DNA from: Lachnospiraceae bacterium
GTDB lineage: Bacteria; Bacillota; Clostridia; Lachnospirales; Lachnospiraceae
NCBI GenBank assembly: GCA_017449765.1
Contig: JAFTFE010000014.1
Coordinates: 1 to 64,000, forward strand
DNA: 64,000 nt
Reading direction: 5' to 3'
Shown: piece after piece, positions 53,258 to 59,751 of the stretch
Numbering within the stretch: position 1 is the first letter of the stretch
Layout: every line of letters begins with the position of its first letter
Notes under the pieces: generated by a model
The model's input: the letters and a program-made list of their open reading frames with translations, nothing else
Databases searched by the model: none
Told to the model about the DNA's origin: nothing
Translations under genes and position numbers: made by a program

Positions 53258-54301
53258 TTATGTAATTTTTTCGATTTCTTTTCTTAGTTGTTCAATAGTT
53301 CGGTGTGTATATATTTTTTCTGTCACGTCACGGATTGCATGACCGACTATTAGTTTTAATATGAAATCATCAATACCTGCATCCTTTGCCATGGTTATAA
53401 AGGTGTGTCGGGTATCATGAGGACGATGTTTTTGATTTAAAAATTTATTAACCTTGTTAAATCGTCCACGATACTTATCATATGTCATAGGTCCATTATC
53501 ATTAAAAAGATAATCGCTTTTAATTTTAATAGCTTCATTAAATCTTTTTTTCACTAGATCATATATGCGAGAATGAATTGGTACATATCTATTACGTCCG
53601 GCATCTGTTTTCAGACCACCGAAAAAAGTTTTTTCAGATAGGTTGACATCTGACACCTTGATTATGGATAGCTCCTGAGGTCTCCATCCGGAATAGATAC
53701 CTATTAAGATCATATCAACAAACGGAAAGTTTATGTTATCCCAAAGAGCCTGTATTTCTTTTTCAGTATATGGAATACGTTCAATAACAGGTTTACCATT
53801 TTTGACAGACTCGCATAATTCGGCATAGTTCTTGTCGCATATATCACACTTAAGGCAGTATTTATACATAAGATTGTATAGGCTTTTCATTCGTTGTTTT
53901 GTGGCTTGACCGACATCAGCATCCTTTATTGTCTGTTCAAGGTGATTAGCTCTTATATCTTTCATACGCATATTATGGAGAGGCTTTGAGTGATTAAAAG
54001 CACTAACCCAAGTCCTTTGTGCGCTTGGTACTATGTTTTCAAAATGAGACTGCGCCCATTTTTCGTATACTTCGGAAAAAGTAATACTGTTAACAGATAT
54101 GTCATAAGGATTTTCGTTATAGTTGGCTAGAGCTGTAATAGCTTCAGCTTTTGTTTGGAAATAGCCTATTGTGATGTATTTCTGCTTGGCACTACCTTGT
54201 TCATCATCAATAAGCCATCCGGAAGTCTTACGTGCGATGTAAGGTTTTCGTCTCTTCCCTGAAAGTTTATAAACACTTCCATATCCATTTGGTAGCTTCA
54301 T
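53258..54301 (-). CDS. Tyrosine recombinase (phage/ICE integrase)
   Basis: 347 residues: an N-terminal arm-binding domain (SGWLIDDEQGSAKQKYITIG), a core-binding SAM-like domain, and a catalytic domain with Arg in IGIYSGWRPQELSI, HDTRHTF, the GHA in LKLIVGHA and the nucleophile Tyr in KIYTHRT. The gene appears intact. AAAGGATGATGTGAT precedes the ATG. It marks one end of the prophage region. Confidence 0.93.
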   Translation of the reverse strand: MKLPNGYGSVYKLSGKRRKPYIARKTSGWLIDDEQGSAKQKYITIGYFQTKAEAITALANYNENPYDISVNSITFSEVYEKWAQSHFENIVPSAQRTWVSAFNHSKPLHNMRMKDIRANHLEQTIKDADVGQATKQRMKSLYNLMYKYCLKCDICDKNYAELCESVKNGKPVIERIPYTEKEIQALWDNINFPFVDMILIGIYSGWRPQELSIIKVSDVNLSEKTFFGGLKTDAGRNRYVPIHSRIYDLVKKRFNEAIKIKSDYLFNDNGPMTYDKYRGRFNKVNKFLNQKHRPHDTRHTFITMAKDAGIDDFILKLIVGHAIRDVTEKIYTHRTIEQLRKEIEKIT

Positions 54302-54343
54302 ATCACATCATCCTTTCTAAAAAAGGGTATAAAAATACCCTGG

Positions 54344-54455
54344 TTGTCAAACCAAGGCAGATTTGATATAATATATGTGTTCAGAGTGTTTCTGCCTCAG
54401 CTGAAATACTAACAAGTTACAAGAGCCGTCCTTGCGCCAACAAGGGCGGTTCGAT
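54344..54455 (+). ncRNA. Possible small RNA opposite the integrase leader
   Basis: TTGTCA (54344-54349), 17-nt spacer, TATAAT (54367-54372) would start an RNA near 54379 ending at the hairpin CCTTG CGCCAA CAAGG (inside 54425-54450). No ORF. It lacks a strong U tail. It would overlap the upstream leader of the integrase transcript in antisense. Confidence 0.35.
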
Positions 54456-54462
54456 ATTTAAT

Positions 54463-54491
54463 TTGACAAAAATATGATTGTAGCATATAAT
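54463..54491 (+). promoter_or_regulatory. Consensus sigma-A promoter of antitoxin-like RNA 1
   Basis: TTGACA (54463-54468), 17-nt spacer, TATAAT (54486-54491), followed by GTACTTAACAAG. Nearly identical to the promoter at 58904-58932. Confidence 0.9.
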
Positions 54492-54497
54492 GTACTT

Positions 54498-54597
54498 AAC
54501 AAGAGAGCCGAACGCTGGGGGACGTCCAGCCGCCGGCAGTTAAGTTTTATTTAAAAAATAGCACTTTTCTTTAGGCAGAGGGTGCTATTTTTTATGC
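54498..54597 (+). ncRNA. Antitoxin-like small RNA 1, convergent with a toxin gene
   Basis: Predicted RNA of about 100 nt from the consensus promoter to the terminator at 54553-54593. It starts AACAAGAGAGCCG, then forms the hairpin GCTGG GGGAC GTCCAGC. It overlaps the 3' end of the holin-like toxin mRNA on the opposite strand through the shared terminator, and also carries GTCCAGC, complementary to GCTGGAC in the toxin leader. The layout is like RNA II of the pAD1 par (Fst) system. Confidence 0.75.
54553..54593. terminator. Shared bidirectional terminator of toxin 1 and its antisense RNA
   Basis: AAAAAATAGCAC (54553-54564) and GTGCTATTTTTT (54582-54593) give A/T-flanked stems in both directions. 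The toxin stop codon lies within the stem. Confidence 0.88.
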
Positions 54598-54674
54598 TTG
54601 TTTATAAGTATAACAAGAGTTATTACTGCGCATAGCATAATCACAAACTGAAATAAATCATTATAAGTGACCAT
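54585..54674 (-). CDS. Putative holin-like type I toxin peptide 1
   Basis: 29 residues, MVTYNDLFQFVIMLCAVITL then a few more hydrophobic residues and KHKK. The MxTYxxL start, single membrane helix and Lys tail match the Fst/TxpA-like putative holin-like toxins. GGAAAGGGG precedes the ATG. A TATAGT on the minus strand (54751-54746) followed by GTACTTAACC is the likely -10 and start region; the leader is about 65 nt. It would depolarise the membrane if made. Not in ordinary ORF calls because of its size. Confidence 0.78.
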   Translation of the reverse strand: MVTYNDLFQFVIMLCAVITLVILINKHKK

Positions 54675-54812
54675 TGGCACCAGCCCCTTTCCTGTTGTAG
54701 TCCAGCGGCTGAAACAGCTCCCTTTCGGCTCCCCGGTTAAGTACACTATATTAAATTTTACTTAAAAATTACAAATATTGTTGTATAAAATTATATAAAT
54801 ATAAAGTGGATT

Positions 54813-55448
54813 TTACAATTTGCGCCTTATCTCAACAACCTTTCCAATGATTTTAACAGGCTTCTGTTCTATATCCTCACTACTAAATATCATGGGGTCA
54901 TACTCACTATTAATCGATATGAGTGCTAATTTATCGGCATATATTTTTAATCTTTTACAAACGGCATCATCGCCATTTACCATAGCGATAACTATATCTC
55001 CGCTTTCAGCCTCTGCCTGCTGCCTTACTATCACAACATCATTGTTCTTTATCTCGGGTTCCATTGAGTTACCTTTTATCTTAAGACCAAAGAAGTAGCC
55101 TGTCTTTGCCAAATCTTCTGGTATTTCCTCGGTATCGATTACATATTCAATAGCATTGAGAGGTATTCCTGCTGCCACACGACCTAAGACATTAATTGAT
55201 ACGGCTTTTTTGGTTTTAAGAATAGGTTTAATATCTTGGGCTTCTGTTAAATCACCCATAAGAGTACCGGGTTCAGTATTCAAAGCCTTAGCAAATATTA
55301 ATATTTTTGATTGTGTTAAGTCGACTAACCCTTTTTCTATTTTGGCAATCATACTTTTGTCGGCATAACCGGTTTTGTGTGCTAAATCGGTTTGAGTCAT
55401 ACCTAACTCTTTACGCCTTGATTTAATGTTATGATAGAGTTGCAACAT
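54813..55448 (-). CDS. CI-like phage repressor: HTH plus S24 peptidase
   Basis: 211 residues. XRE helix-turn-helix (MTQTDLAHKTGYADKSMIAK), then a LexA/S24 autoproteolysis domain with cleavage-site context GRVAAGIP, catalytic Ser in KGNSMEPEI and Lys in DAVCKRL. It maintains lysogeny and would be cleaved on SOS induction. Divergent from the cro-like gene across the operator region. Its C-terminus is duplicated as a fragment at 59568. Confidence 0.92.
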   Translation of the reverse strand: MLQLYHNIKSRRKELGMTQTDLAHKTGYADKSMIAKIEKGLVDLTQSKILIFAKALNTEPGTLMGDLTEAQDIKPILKTKKAVSINVLGRVAAGIPLNAIEYVIDTEEIPEDLAKTGYFFGLKIKGNSMEPEIKNNDVVIVRQQAEAESGDIVIAMVNGDDAVCKRLKIYADKLALISINSEYDPMIFSSEDIEQKPVKIIGKVVEIRRKL

Positions 55449-55484
55449 ATATATTCACCTCGCTTTTCCTTATTATATAACAAG

Positions 55485-55571
55485 TGTGAAAATAATTCAA
55501 CTTTTTTGTGAAAAAATGTTGACAATTATTCAACACGGTGCTATAGTACAAATAGTTGAATTAAATTCAAC
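55485..55571. promoter_or_regulatory. Phage operator sites and cro promoter
   Basis: Three 17-bp sites lie between repressor and cro genes: TGTGAAAATAATTCAAC (55485), GTTGACAATTATTCAAC (55518) and the perfect palindrome GTTGAATTAAATTCAAC (55555). The middle site contains the -35 TTGACA (55519-55524) of a promoter with TATAGT at 55542-55547 after 17 nt. Occupancy would repress cro and downstream genes. Confidence 0.8.
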
Positions 55572-55595
55572 AAAATAATGAAAGGAGTTGAAGTT

Positions 55596-55805
55596 TTGAA
55601 TCAGCTATTAAAGGAGAAGATTAGTAATAGCGGAATGACCATTACAGCAATATCAGATAGGATGGGCATACAAAGACACACACTATATAATAAAATATCT
55701 GGTAAGAATGAGTTTACAGCTTCGGAAATAGTCATATTAACCGATTTGCTACATCTTAATAAGGCAGAAAGAGACGAAATTTTTTTATCTAAAAAGTTGA
55801 ATTAA
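55596..55805 (+). CDS. Cro-like HTH regulator
   Basis: About 69 residues with MTITAISDRMGIQRHTLYNK as the helix-turn-helix. TTG 55596 is preferred because GAAAGGAG (55579-55586) precedes it; the ATG at 55578 lies on that site. Divergent from the CI-like gene, the standard lambdoid switch layout. Confidence 0.8.
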   Translation: MNQLLKEKISNSGMTITAISDRMGIQRHTLYNKISGKNEFTASEIVILTDLLHLNKAERDEIFLSKKLN

Positions 55806-55812
55806 ATGCAAC
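55796..55812. promoter_or_regulatory. Fourth repressor site across the cro stop codon
   Basis: GTTGAATTAAATGCAAC differs from the perfect operator at 55555 by one base and spans the end of the cro-like gene. Confidence 0.6.
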
Positions 55813-55840
55813 TGATGATATAGTACCTACATCATACATT

Positions 55841-55862
55841 ATTACATCTTGACAGATGTAAT
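55841..55862. promoter_or_regulatory. Palindromic operator before the RHH gene
   Basis: ATTACATCT TGAC AGATGTAAT, 9-bp perfect arms. It overlaps a TTGACA (55849-55854), so a bound protein, plausibly the ribbon-helix-helix product itself, could block transcription. Confidence 0.55.
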
Positions 55863-55894
55863 AATATAAAACCTTTAACCAAAGGAGGTGCTAT

Positions 55895-56089
55895 ATGAAG
55901 AAACACACAACATTGATAATCGATGAGTCTTTATTAGATAAGCTTAAAGATTATGCCTATACCGAGAGAATATCTCAAACAGAGGCATTAAAGAGAGCTT
56001 TAACAGAGTTTCTTAAGGATAAGGACAATGGCTTGCCACATTGGATGGAAGAACAAGACACTGGCATAGGGAGTTGGATGGACAGATAA
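55895..56089 (+). pseudogene. Ribbon-helix-helix protein gene, fused out of frame to a phage head gene
   Basis: The first ~45 residues (TTLIIDESLLDKLKDYAY, then ISQTEALKRALTEFL) are CopG/RHH-like, with AAAGGAGGTG before the ATG. The last ~18 residues (NGLPHWMEEQDTGIGSWMDR) are merely the phage head gene read in another frame, so the native C-terminus has been lost at about 56025. The shortened protein could still dimerise and bind DNA. Confidence 0.7.
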
Positions 56090-57042
56090 GAGAGATTGAT
56101 AAGCCTTTTGAAAATTCTGTAGGTAAAATAATGTATCCTGGTGACCCATCAGCAGATGCAGAGAATATATATAATTGCAGATGCACCCTAGTTGCCGCAG
56201 TAGAGGGTGTTAATATTGATTATTCAGACACATCATTAAGACATAATGCAAATCTTGGTAATATGACCTATGATGAATGGAAAAAAGAGAAAAAAAGCTA
56301 TTCTGACAAGATTACCAAGCAAGATGATATTGCAGAAAACGTAAGAAAAGAGTATAATATTAAATATAGTGAGATTGCGAATTTGCCCGAATATGGCAGT
56401 AAGATGGGCGACATAATCATACATGAAGCAGAAGTCGATAATGTAGAGTATATAAAGCCTGAAAAGCTATCAAAACCTCTAACAACAGATGAAATAATTA
56501 ATAAGATAAGCGGTGGAGATATGACCGAAGGCTCTTGCGCATCTGTTGCTTTATGTTATATTGGAAATAAAAACGGATATGATGTTCGCGATTTTAGAGG
56601 TGGAAAGAGCCGAAGCTTGTTTTCTACTGTTCGAAATCAAAAGGCAATTGCAAATCTTGAAGGAGTTAAGAGTTATATAGTTAATGATACAAATGATTAT
56701 ATAGCAGTAAAAGAACTTTTGAAAAACACAGTAAATGGAAAGGAATATCTGTTATCAACAGGCAACCATGTCGCAATAATAAGAAAAAACGAAAAAATAT
56801 ATGAGTACATGGAATTACAAGACCCTTATTATAATGGATATAAAAGGCTAACAAATAATACATTAAAAGAACGTTTTAAATGTAAAAAAACACATTCAAC
56901 GTATGGTGTAGAATTAGGAATTGACAATGTGCTGATTGACATTGAAACCTTATATGACAATGAAGAATTTAATAATATATTAGGTTATATTAATACAGCA
57001 GAATCAAAACAAAAGAAAGGAGTGTCGGGACATGTTAAGTGA
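56023..57042 (+). pseudogene. Phage minor head protein C-terminal fragment carrying a possible papain-like toxin domain
   Basis: The frame opens after a TAA at 56020 and immediately reads QWLATLDGRTRHWHRELDG, then IMYPGDPSADAENIYNCRCT, the C-terminal signature of SPP1 gp7/Mu F-type minor head proteins; about 250 N-terminal residues are missing. After a linker the last ~180 residues are unlike head proteins: EGSCASVALCYIG, STGNHVAIIRKN and MELQDPYYNGY give a Cys-His-Asp order as in papain-like deamidase/peptidase toxins. The domain assignment is by pattern only. A small ORF overlaps its 3' end by 11 nt. Confidence 0.6.
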
Positions 57043-57250
57043 TTTCTTTAAAGAGAAACCAAATGATAAGATATGGTGGATAGAAAATCTTGAAACGCGT
57101 GGTGAATATCTTTTTAGTTTTGATAAGAAAAAGATTTTTAATATGTTTCGAGATTATCCTCATGCTCTTACTAAAGAACAAAAAGAAATATTTGATAAAG
57201 AACAGCCTTATTGGGCTAACTTTTTTAAAGATAGGAGTGTTAAAATATAG
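57032..57250 (+). CDS. Small acidic/aromatic protein, candidate immunity protein
   Basis: 72 residues, MLSDFFKEKPNDKIWWIENL then FSFDKKKIFNMFRDYPHALT and EQPYWANFF. It overlaps the putative toxin-domain gene by 11 nt, the placement expected for an immunity gene. GAAAGGAGTG precedes the ATG. It recalls a small DUF family of Firmicutes, but I cannot confirm which. Confidence 0.55.
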   Translation: MLSDFFKEKPNDKIWWIENLETRGEYLFSFDKKKIFNMFRDYPHALTKEQKEIFDKEQPYWANFFKDRSVKI

Positions 57251-57598
57251 ATGCCTGATTTATTTTCAAATGTAGCAAACATCCAAATTACAGCTGATAA
57301 CACGGATGAAGTATTAAGATTAATGGAATCAGCAAAGGCGGCAGCTCTTGAAGAGATGGGGCAAGTAGGCGAAACTTATGCCAAGATGAAATGTCCTGTT
57401 GATACCGGAAGATTAAGGAACAGTATAACGCACACTTCCGATGGCAACTCTGCATATATCGGAACTAATGTTGAATATGCTCCATATGTGGAATATGGTA
57501 CTGTTAAAACCACTGCACAACCATTTTTGAAGCCTGCAGCAACAGAGCATACAGATACCTACAAAGCGATAGTAAAGAAGCATTTAGAAAATGCATAA
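57251..57598 (+). CDS. HK97 gp10-like phage structural protein
   Basis: 115 residues with MKCPVDTGRLRNSIT, VEYAPYVEYGTVKTTAQPFL, the hallmark of HK97-gp10-like head-tail or tail completion proteins. GATAGGAG lies before the ATG. It begins right after the candidate immunity gene. Complete. Confidence 0.87.
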   Translation: MPDLFSNVANIQITADNTDEVLRLMESAKAAALEEMGQVGETYAKMKCPVDTGRLRNSITHTSDGNSAYIGTNVEYAPYVEYGTVKTTAQPFLKPAATEHTDTYKAIVKKHLENA

Positions 57599-57601
57599 AC
57601 T

Positions 57602-57625
57602 AACCTACCTTATGGTAGGTTTTTT
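57602..57625 (+). terminator. Terminator after the gp10-like gene
   Basis: AACCTACC, loop TTAT, GGTAGGTT, then TTTTAT. Confidence 0.85.
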
Positions 57626-57701
57626 ATTGACATGAACAAACATATGAGTTATTTTAAGAGTAGTTGAATAATAAACAGAGCTGAGAACATCCAGAATGTC
57701 A

Positions 57702-57758
57702 AAGAGCCGATACCTATGTACTGATTGAGTCAGTATGTAGTTACCGGCTCTTTTTTGT
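57702..57758 (+). terminator. Long hairpin terminator inside the phage region
   Basis: AAGAGCCG at the left pairs with CGGCTCTT at the right, with inner pairing (TACTG/CAGTA), followed by TTTTTG. 57626-57700 shows no gene. Confidence 0.75.
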
Positions 57759-57816
57759 TTGTTATTCGGAAATCTAATTTGCAAAGAATCGCAAACCGAA
57801 GAATAGGAGATTGATT

Positions 57817-58401
57817 ATGGCATTAAGCAGAAAATATCTAAAAGGTATGGGATTAACCGAGGAACAGGTTAATGCAATTATTGAGGCTAATGAGGAAACG
57901 ATTAATGGTCTCAAGGAAGAAATCGATAAGCACAAGAATGCTAACGAGACGTCTTCAAAAGAGCTTACGAAAGTCCAGAAGGAATTGGACGAGTTAAAGG
58001 AATCAATTGAAGATGCCGACAAGAAGAATCCTTGGAAAGATAAGTACGAGGGTATCAAGAAGGAGTTTGATACTTACAAAGCCGAGGAACAGGCAAAAGC
58101 AACCAAAAACTCTAAATTAGAAGCTTATAAGGCATTACTTAAAGAATCAGGTGTGTCTGAAAAGCGTTTATCTGCAATCCTGAAAGTTACAGATGTTGAT
58201 AGTCTTGAGATAGACAAGGACGGTAAGCTTACTGATGCAGATAAACTCAAGGAAAGTATAAAGGATGAGTGGGGCGAGTTCATTGTAAGTGAACAGTCTA
58301 AAGGAGCAGACACAGCCACTCCTCCGGACGGAAACAAGAATGTTAAAGATTTGGATAGTCTTGATATGGCAGATTATATCAAGGCAAGAAAGGAAGGTTA
58401 A
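57817..58401 (+). CDS. Phage scaffold protein (GP20/DUF4355-like)
   Basis: 194 residues: N-terminal SRKYLKGMGLTEEQVNAIIE, a long coiled coil (LKEEIDKHKNANETSSKELT and onward), and an acidic C-terminus. It assists capsid assembly and sits just before the coat protein gene as usual. ATG 57817 follows TAGGAGA; the TTG at 57811 is less likely. Confidence 0.82.
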   Translation: MALSRKYLKGMGLTEEQVNAIIEANEETINGLKEEIDKHKNANETSSKELTKVQKELDELKESIEDADKKNPWKDKYEGIKKEFDTYKAEEQAKATKNSKLEAYKALLKESGVSEKRLSAILKVTDVDSLEIDKDGKLTDADKLKESIKDEWGEFIVSEQSKGADTATPPDGNKNVKDLDSLDMADYIKARKEG

Positions 58402-58403
58402 TT

Positions 58404-58640
58404 ATGGCAAATACTTTATTAACACCTAGCATTATAGCTAAAGAAGCTCTTATGGTACTTCGAAACAACGCTGTAATGGCTAATTTGGTACATAGAGATT
58501 TTTCGGACGAGTATGCGAGTGTAGGAGACACTATCACTATCAGAAAGCCGGCGACATTTGTAGCAAAGGAATTTAATCAGTCAAACGGTATAGAGGTTCA
58601 GGATGCTGTTGAGGACAGTGTTAGTGTCAAGATGGAATAA
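58404..58640 (+). pseudogene. Phage major coat protein, truncated
   Basis: 78 residues matching the N-terminus of P22 coat-like proteins (LTPSIIAKEALMVLRNNAVM, then DFSDEYASVGDTITIRKP). The family is 300-400 residues; here it ends at VSVKME-stop and sequence beyond is unrelated, so the rest has been deleted. It begins 2 bp after the scaffold gene. Confidence 0.82.
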
Positions 58641-58648
58641 TTATTTCA

Positions 58649-58777
58649 ATGCCAAAGGAACATTACAGTGAAGCACAACGCGAAGCAATGAAATATGCTG
58701 AAGCAATGTATGCACCATTATTTGGACCAACTGTAAAGAAAATTCTTTCGATTCGAGAGAGAATAAGTGATATATAG
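58649..58777 (+). CDS. Small ORF or 3' fragment
   Basis: 42 residues, MPKEHYSEAQREAMKYAEAM then APLFGPTVKKIL and an Arg-rich end. Composition looks coding, but there is no ribosome binding site and the frame opens only 24 nt earlier, right at the coat gene break. Probably the tail of a deleted gene. Confidence 0.3.
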   Translation: MPKEHYSEAQREAMKYAEAMYAPLFGPTVKKILSIRERISDI

Positions 58778-58782
58778 AAAAG

Positions 58783-58811
58783 TTGACATTTATTGAAAGA
58801 ACGAATAAAAT
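58783..58811 (+). promoter_or_regulatory. Promoter-like sequence without a gene
   Basis: TTGACA (58783-58788), 17-nt spacer, TAAAAT (58806-58811). Downstream up to 58900 contains only a CTGTCAACTGACAG inverted repeat; no ORF. Confidence 0.4.
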
Positions 58812-58903
58812 GTGAGCATCAGTAATTCGTTGTTCTTATTTTAGGGATACTCTGTGCACTGTCAACTGACAGTAAGTTTACTTCATCCGGTTTTACATTT
58901 AAT

Positions 58904-58932
58904 TTGACAAAAATATTATTGTAGCATATAAT
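58904..58932 (+). promoter_or_regulatory. Consensus sigma-A promoter of antitoxin-like RNA 2
   Basis: TTGACA (58904-58909), 17-nt spacer, TATAAT (58927-58932), followed by GTACTTAACAAG. Confidence 0.9.
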
Positions 58933-58938
58933 GTACTT

Positions 58939-59038
58939 AACAAGGCAGTCGAGCGATAGATGGAGCCTATCCGCTCAGTAAAATGTATATTATAGAAATA
59001 GCACCTGACTTTACCAGAGCTGAGGTGCTATTTCTTAT
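58939..59038 (+). ncRNA. Antitoxin-like small RNA 2, convergent with a toxin gene
   Basis: About 100 nt, starting AACAAGGCAGTCG and folding into a hairpin (GAGCGATAG ... CTATCCGCTC), ending at the terminator it shares with the convergent toxin 2 gene. Same layout as the locus at 54.5 kb although the hairpin sequence differs. Confidence 0.75.
58996..59036. terminator. Shared terminator of toxin 2 and its antisense RNA
   Basis: AAATAGCACCT (58996-59006) pairs with AGGTGCTATTT (59023-59033). The toxin stop codon is inside the stem. Confidence 0.85.
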
Positions 59039-59114
59039 TTGATGTAAAACTTAAAATAGCTACAATAAGTAATGCAATGGTAAGAATCACCATGATTTCC
59101 TCATACGAACTCAT
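59028..59114 (-). CDS. Putative holin-like type I toxin peptide 2
   Basis: 28 residues, MSSYEEIMVILTIALLIVAI then LSFTSNKK: same length, MxxY start, single membrane helix and Lys tail as toxin 1. AGAGGAGTGG precedes the ATG. GTACTTAACCGGGCAGCCG (minus strand, 59176 downward) marks the same start region as in toxin 1. Confidence 0.76.
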   Translation of the reverse strand: MSSYEEIMVILTIALLIVAILSFTSNKK

Positions 59115-59202
59115 AAGCACCACTCCTCTCCAAGACTAAAGCGGAATGGCTGCACCCCTCGGCTGCCCGGTTAAGTACACTATTAAAATATCAAATATCG
59201 AA

Positions 59203-59218
59203 GTTGCGCCGGCGCAAC
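59203..59218. repeat. Perfect 16-bp palindrome
   Basis: GTTGCGCCGGCGCAAC, overlapping the stop of the 83-residue ORF. On the minus strand it is followed by a T-rich stretch, so it may be that gene's terminator. Confidence 0.6.
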
Positions 59219-59469
59219 TATTCATTTATACCTATTAACTCATAAAATAAATCTTCAGAAATATTACTTAAATCCTTATCTTCAAGTATTAAAGCTTCAG
59301 CTTTCTTTTGTTTACTGCTTTTTCCATCCTTTATTGTTTTACATAAATCATTATTTCCCATAATAAGATAATTAGTTTTGTTGTTAAACCACATACAGAC
59401 AAGCTCATTGGCTATAATTTTAGCAGATACAATATCTTTCGTTCCCTTTTGTCCGTCGAATAATCCCAT
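59218..59469 (-). CDS. Hypothetical protein, phage region
   Basis: 83 residues, MGLFDGQKGTKDIVSAKIIA, with a Lys-rich middle and acidic end. No family recognised. It lies between toxin 2 and the CI fragment, where small phage accessory genes often sit. No strong ribosome binding site is visible. Confidence 0.5.
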   Translation of the reverse strand: MGLFDGQKGTKDIVSAKIIANELVCMWFNNKTNYLIMGNNDLCKTIKDGKSSKQKKAEALILEDKDLSNISEDLFYELIGINE

Positions 59470-59567
59470 ATTTAATTCATCTTAGTATTATAAATTTACG
59501 TTTATGGAATACATACTTTATGCTAATATAGAATTTTATAAATATCAAGACGATTTAAAAGTTAAAA

Positions 59568-59670
59568 TTATAACTTTTCTCTTAACTCCCCAACATTATC
59601 TAATATTTTAATCGGTTTGCTTTCTATTTTTGCTTCACTAAACATCATAGGCTTATATCTTTTTTGAAAC
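59568..59670 (-). pseudogene. C-terminal fragment of a second CI-like S24 repressor
   Basis: About 32 codons ending in KPMMFSEAKIESKPIKILDN then GELREKL match the end of the intact repressor at 54813 (DPMIFSSEDIEQKPVKIIGK, EIRRKL). The HTH and catalytic parts are absent. Together with the second antitoxin/toxin locus it shows that a second prophage immunity region once stood here. Confidence 0.68.
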
Positions 59671-59751
59671 AAATCTGATACATTTTCCCTGTAGTATATA
59701 TTATAATCAGAATGAAAACCGTATTTGGTTATGTTACAGGGAGTGGAAATT

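Noticed and set aside
59203..59218. Insertion-sequence terminal repeat
   Set aside because: A single perfect palindrome with no second copy or transposase nearby; a terminator is simpler.
53258..59750. Functional prophage or integrative conjugative element
   Set aside because: No terminase, portal, tail, replication or conjugation genes remain; coat and head genes are truncated.
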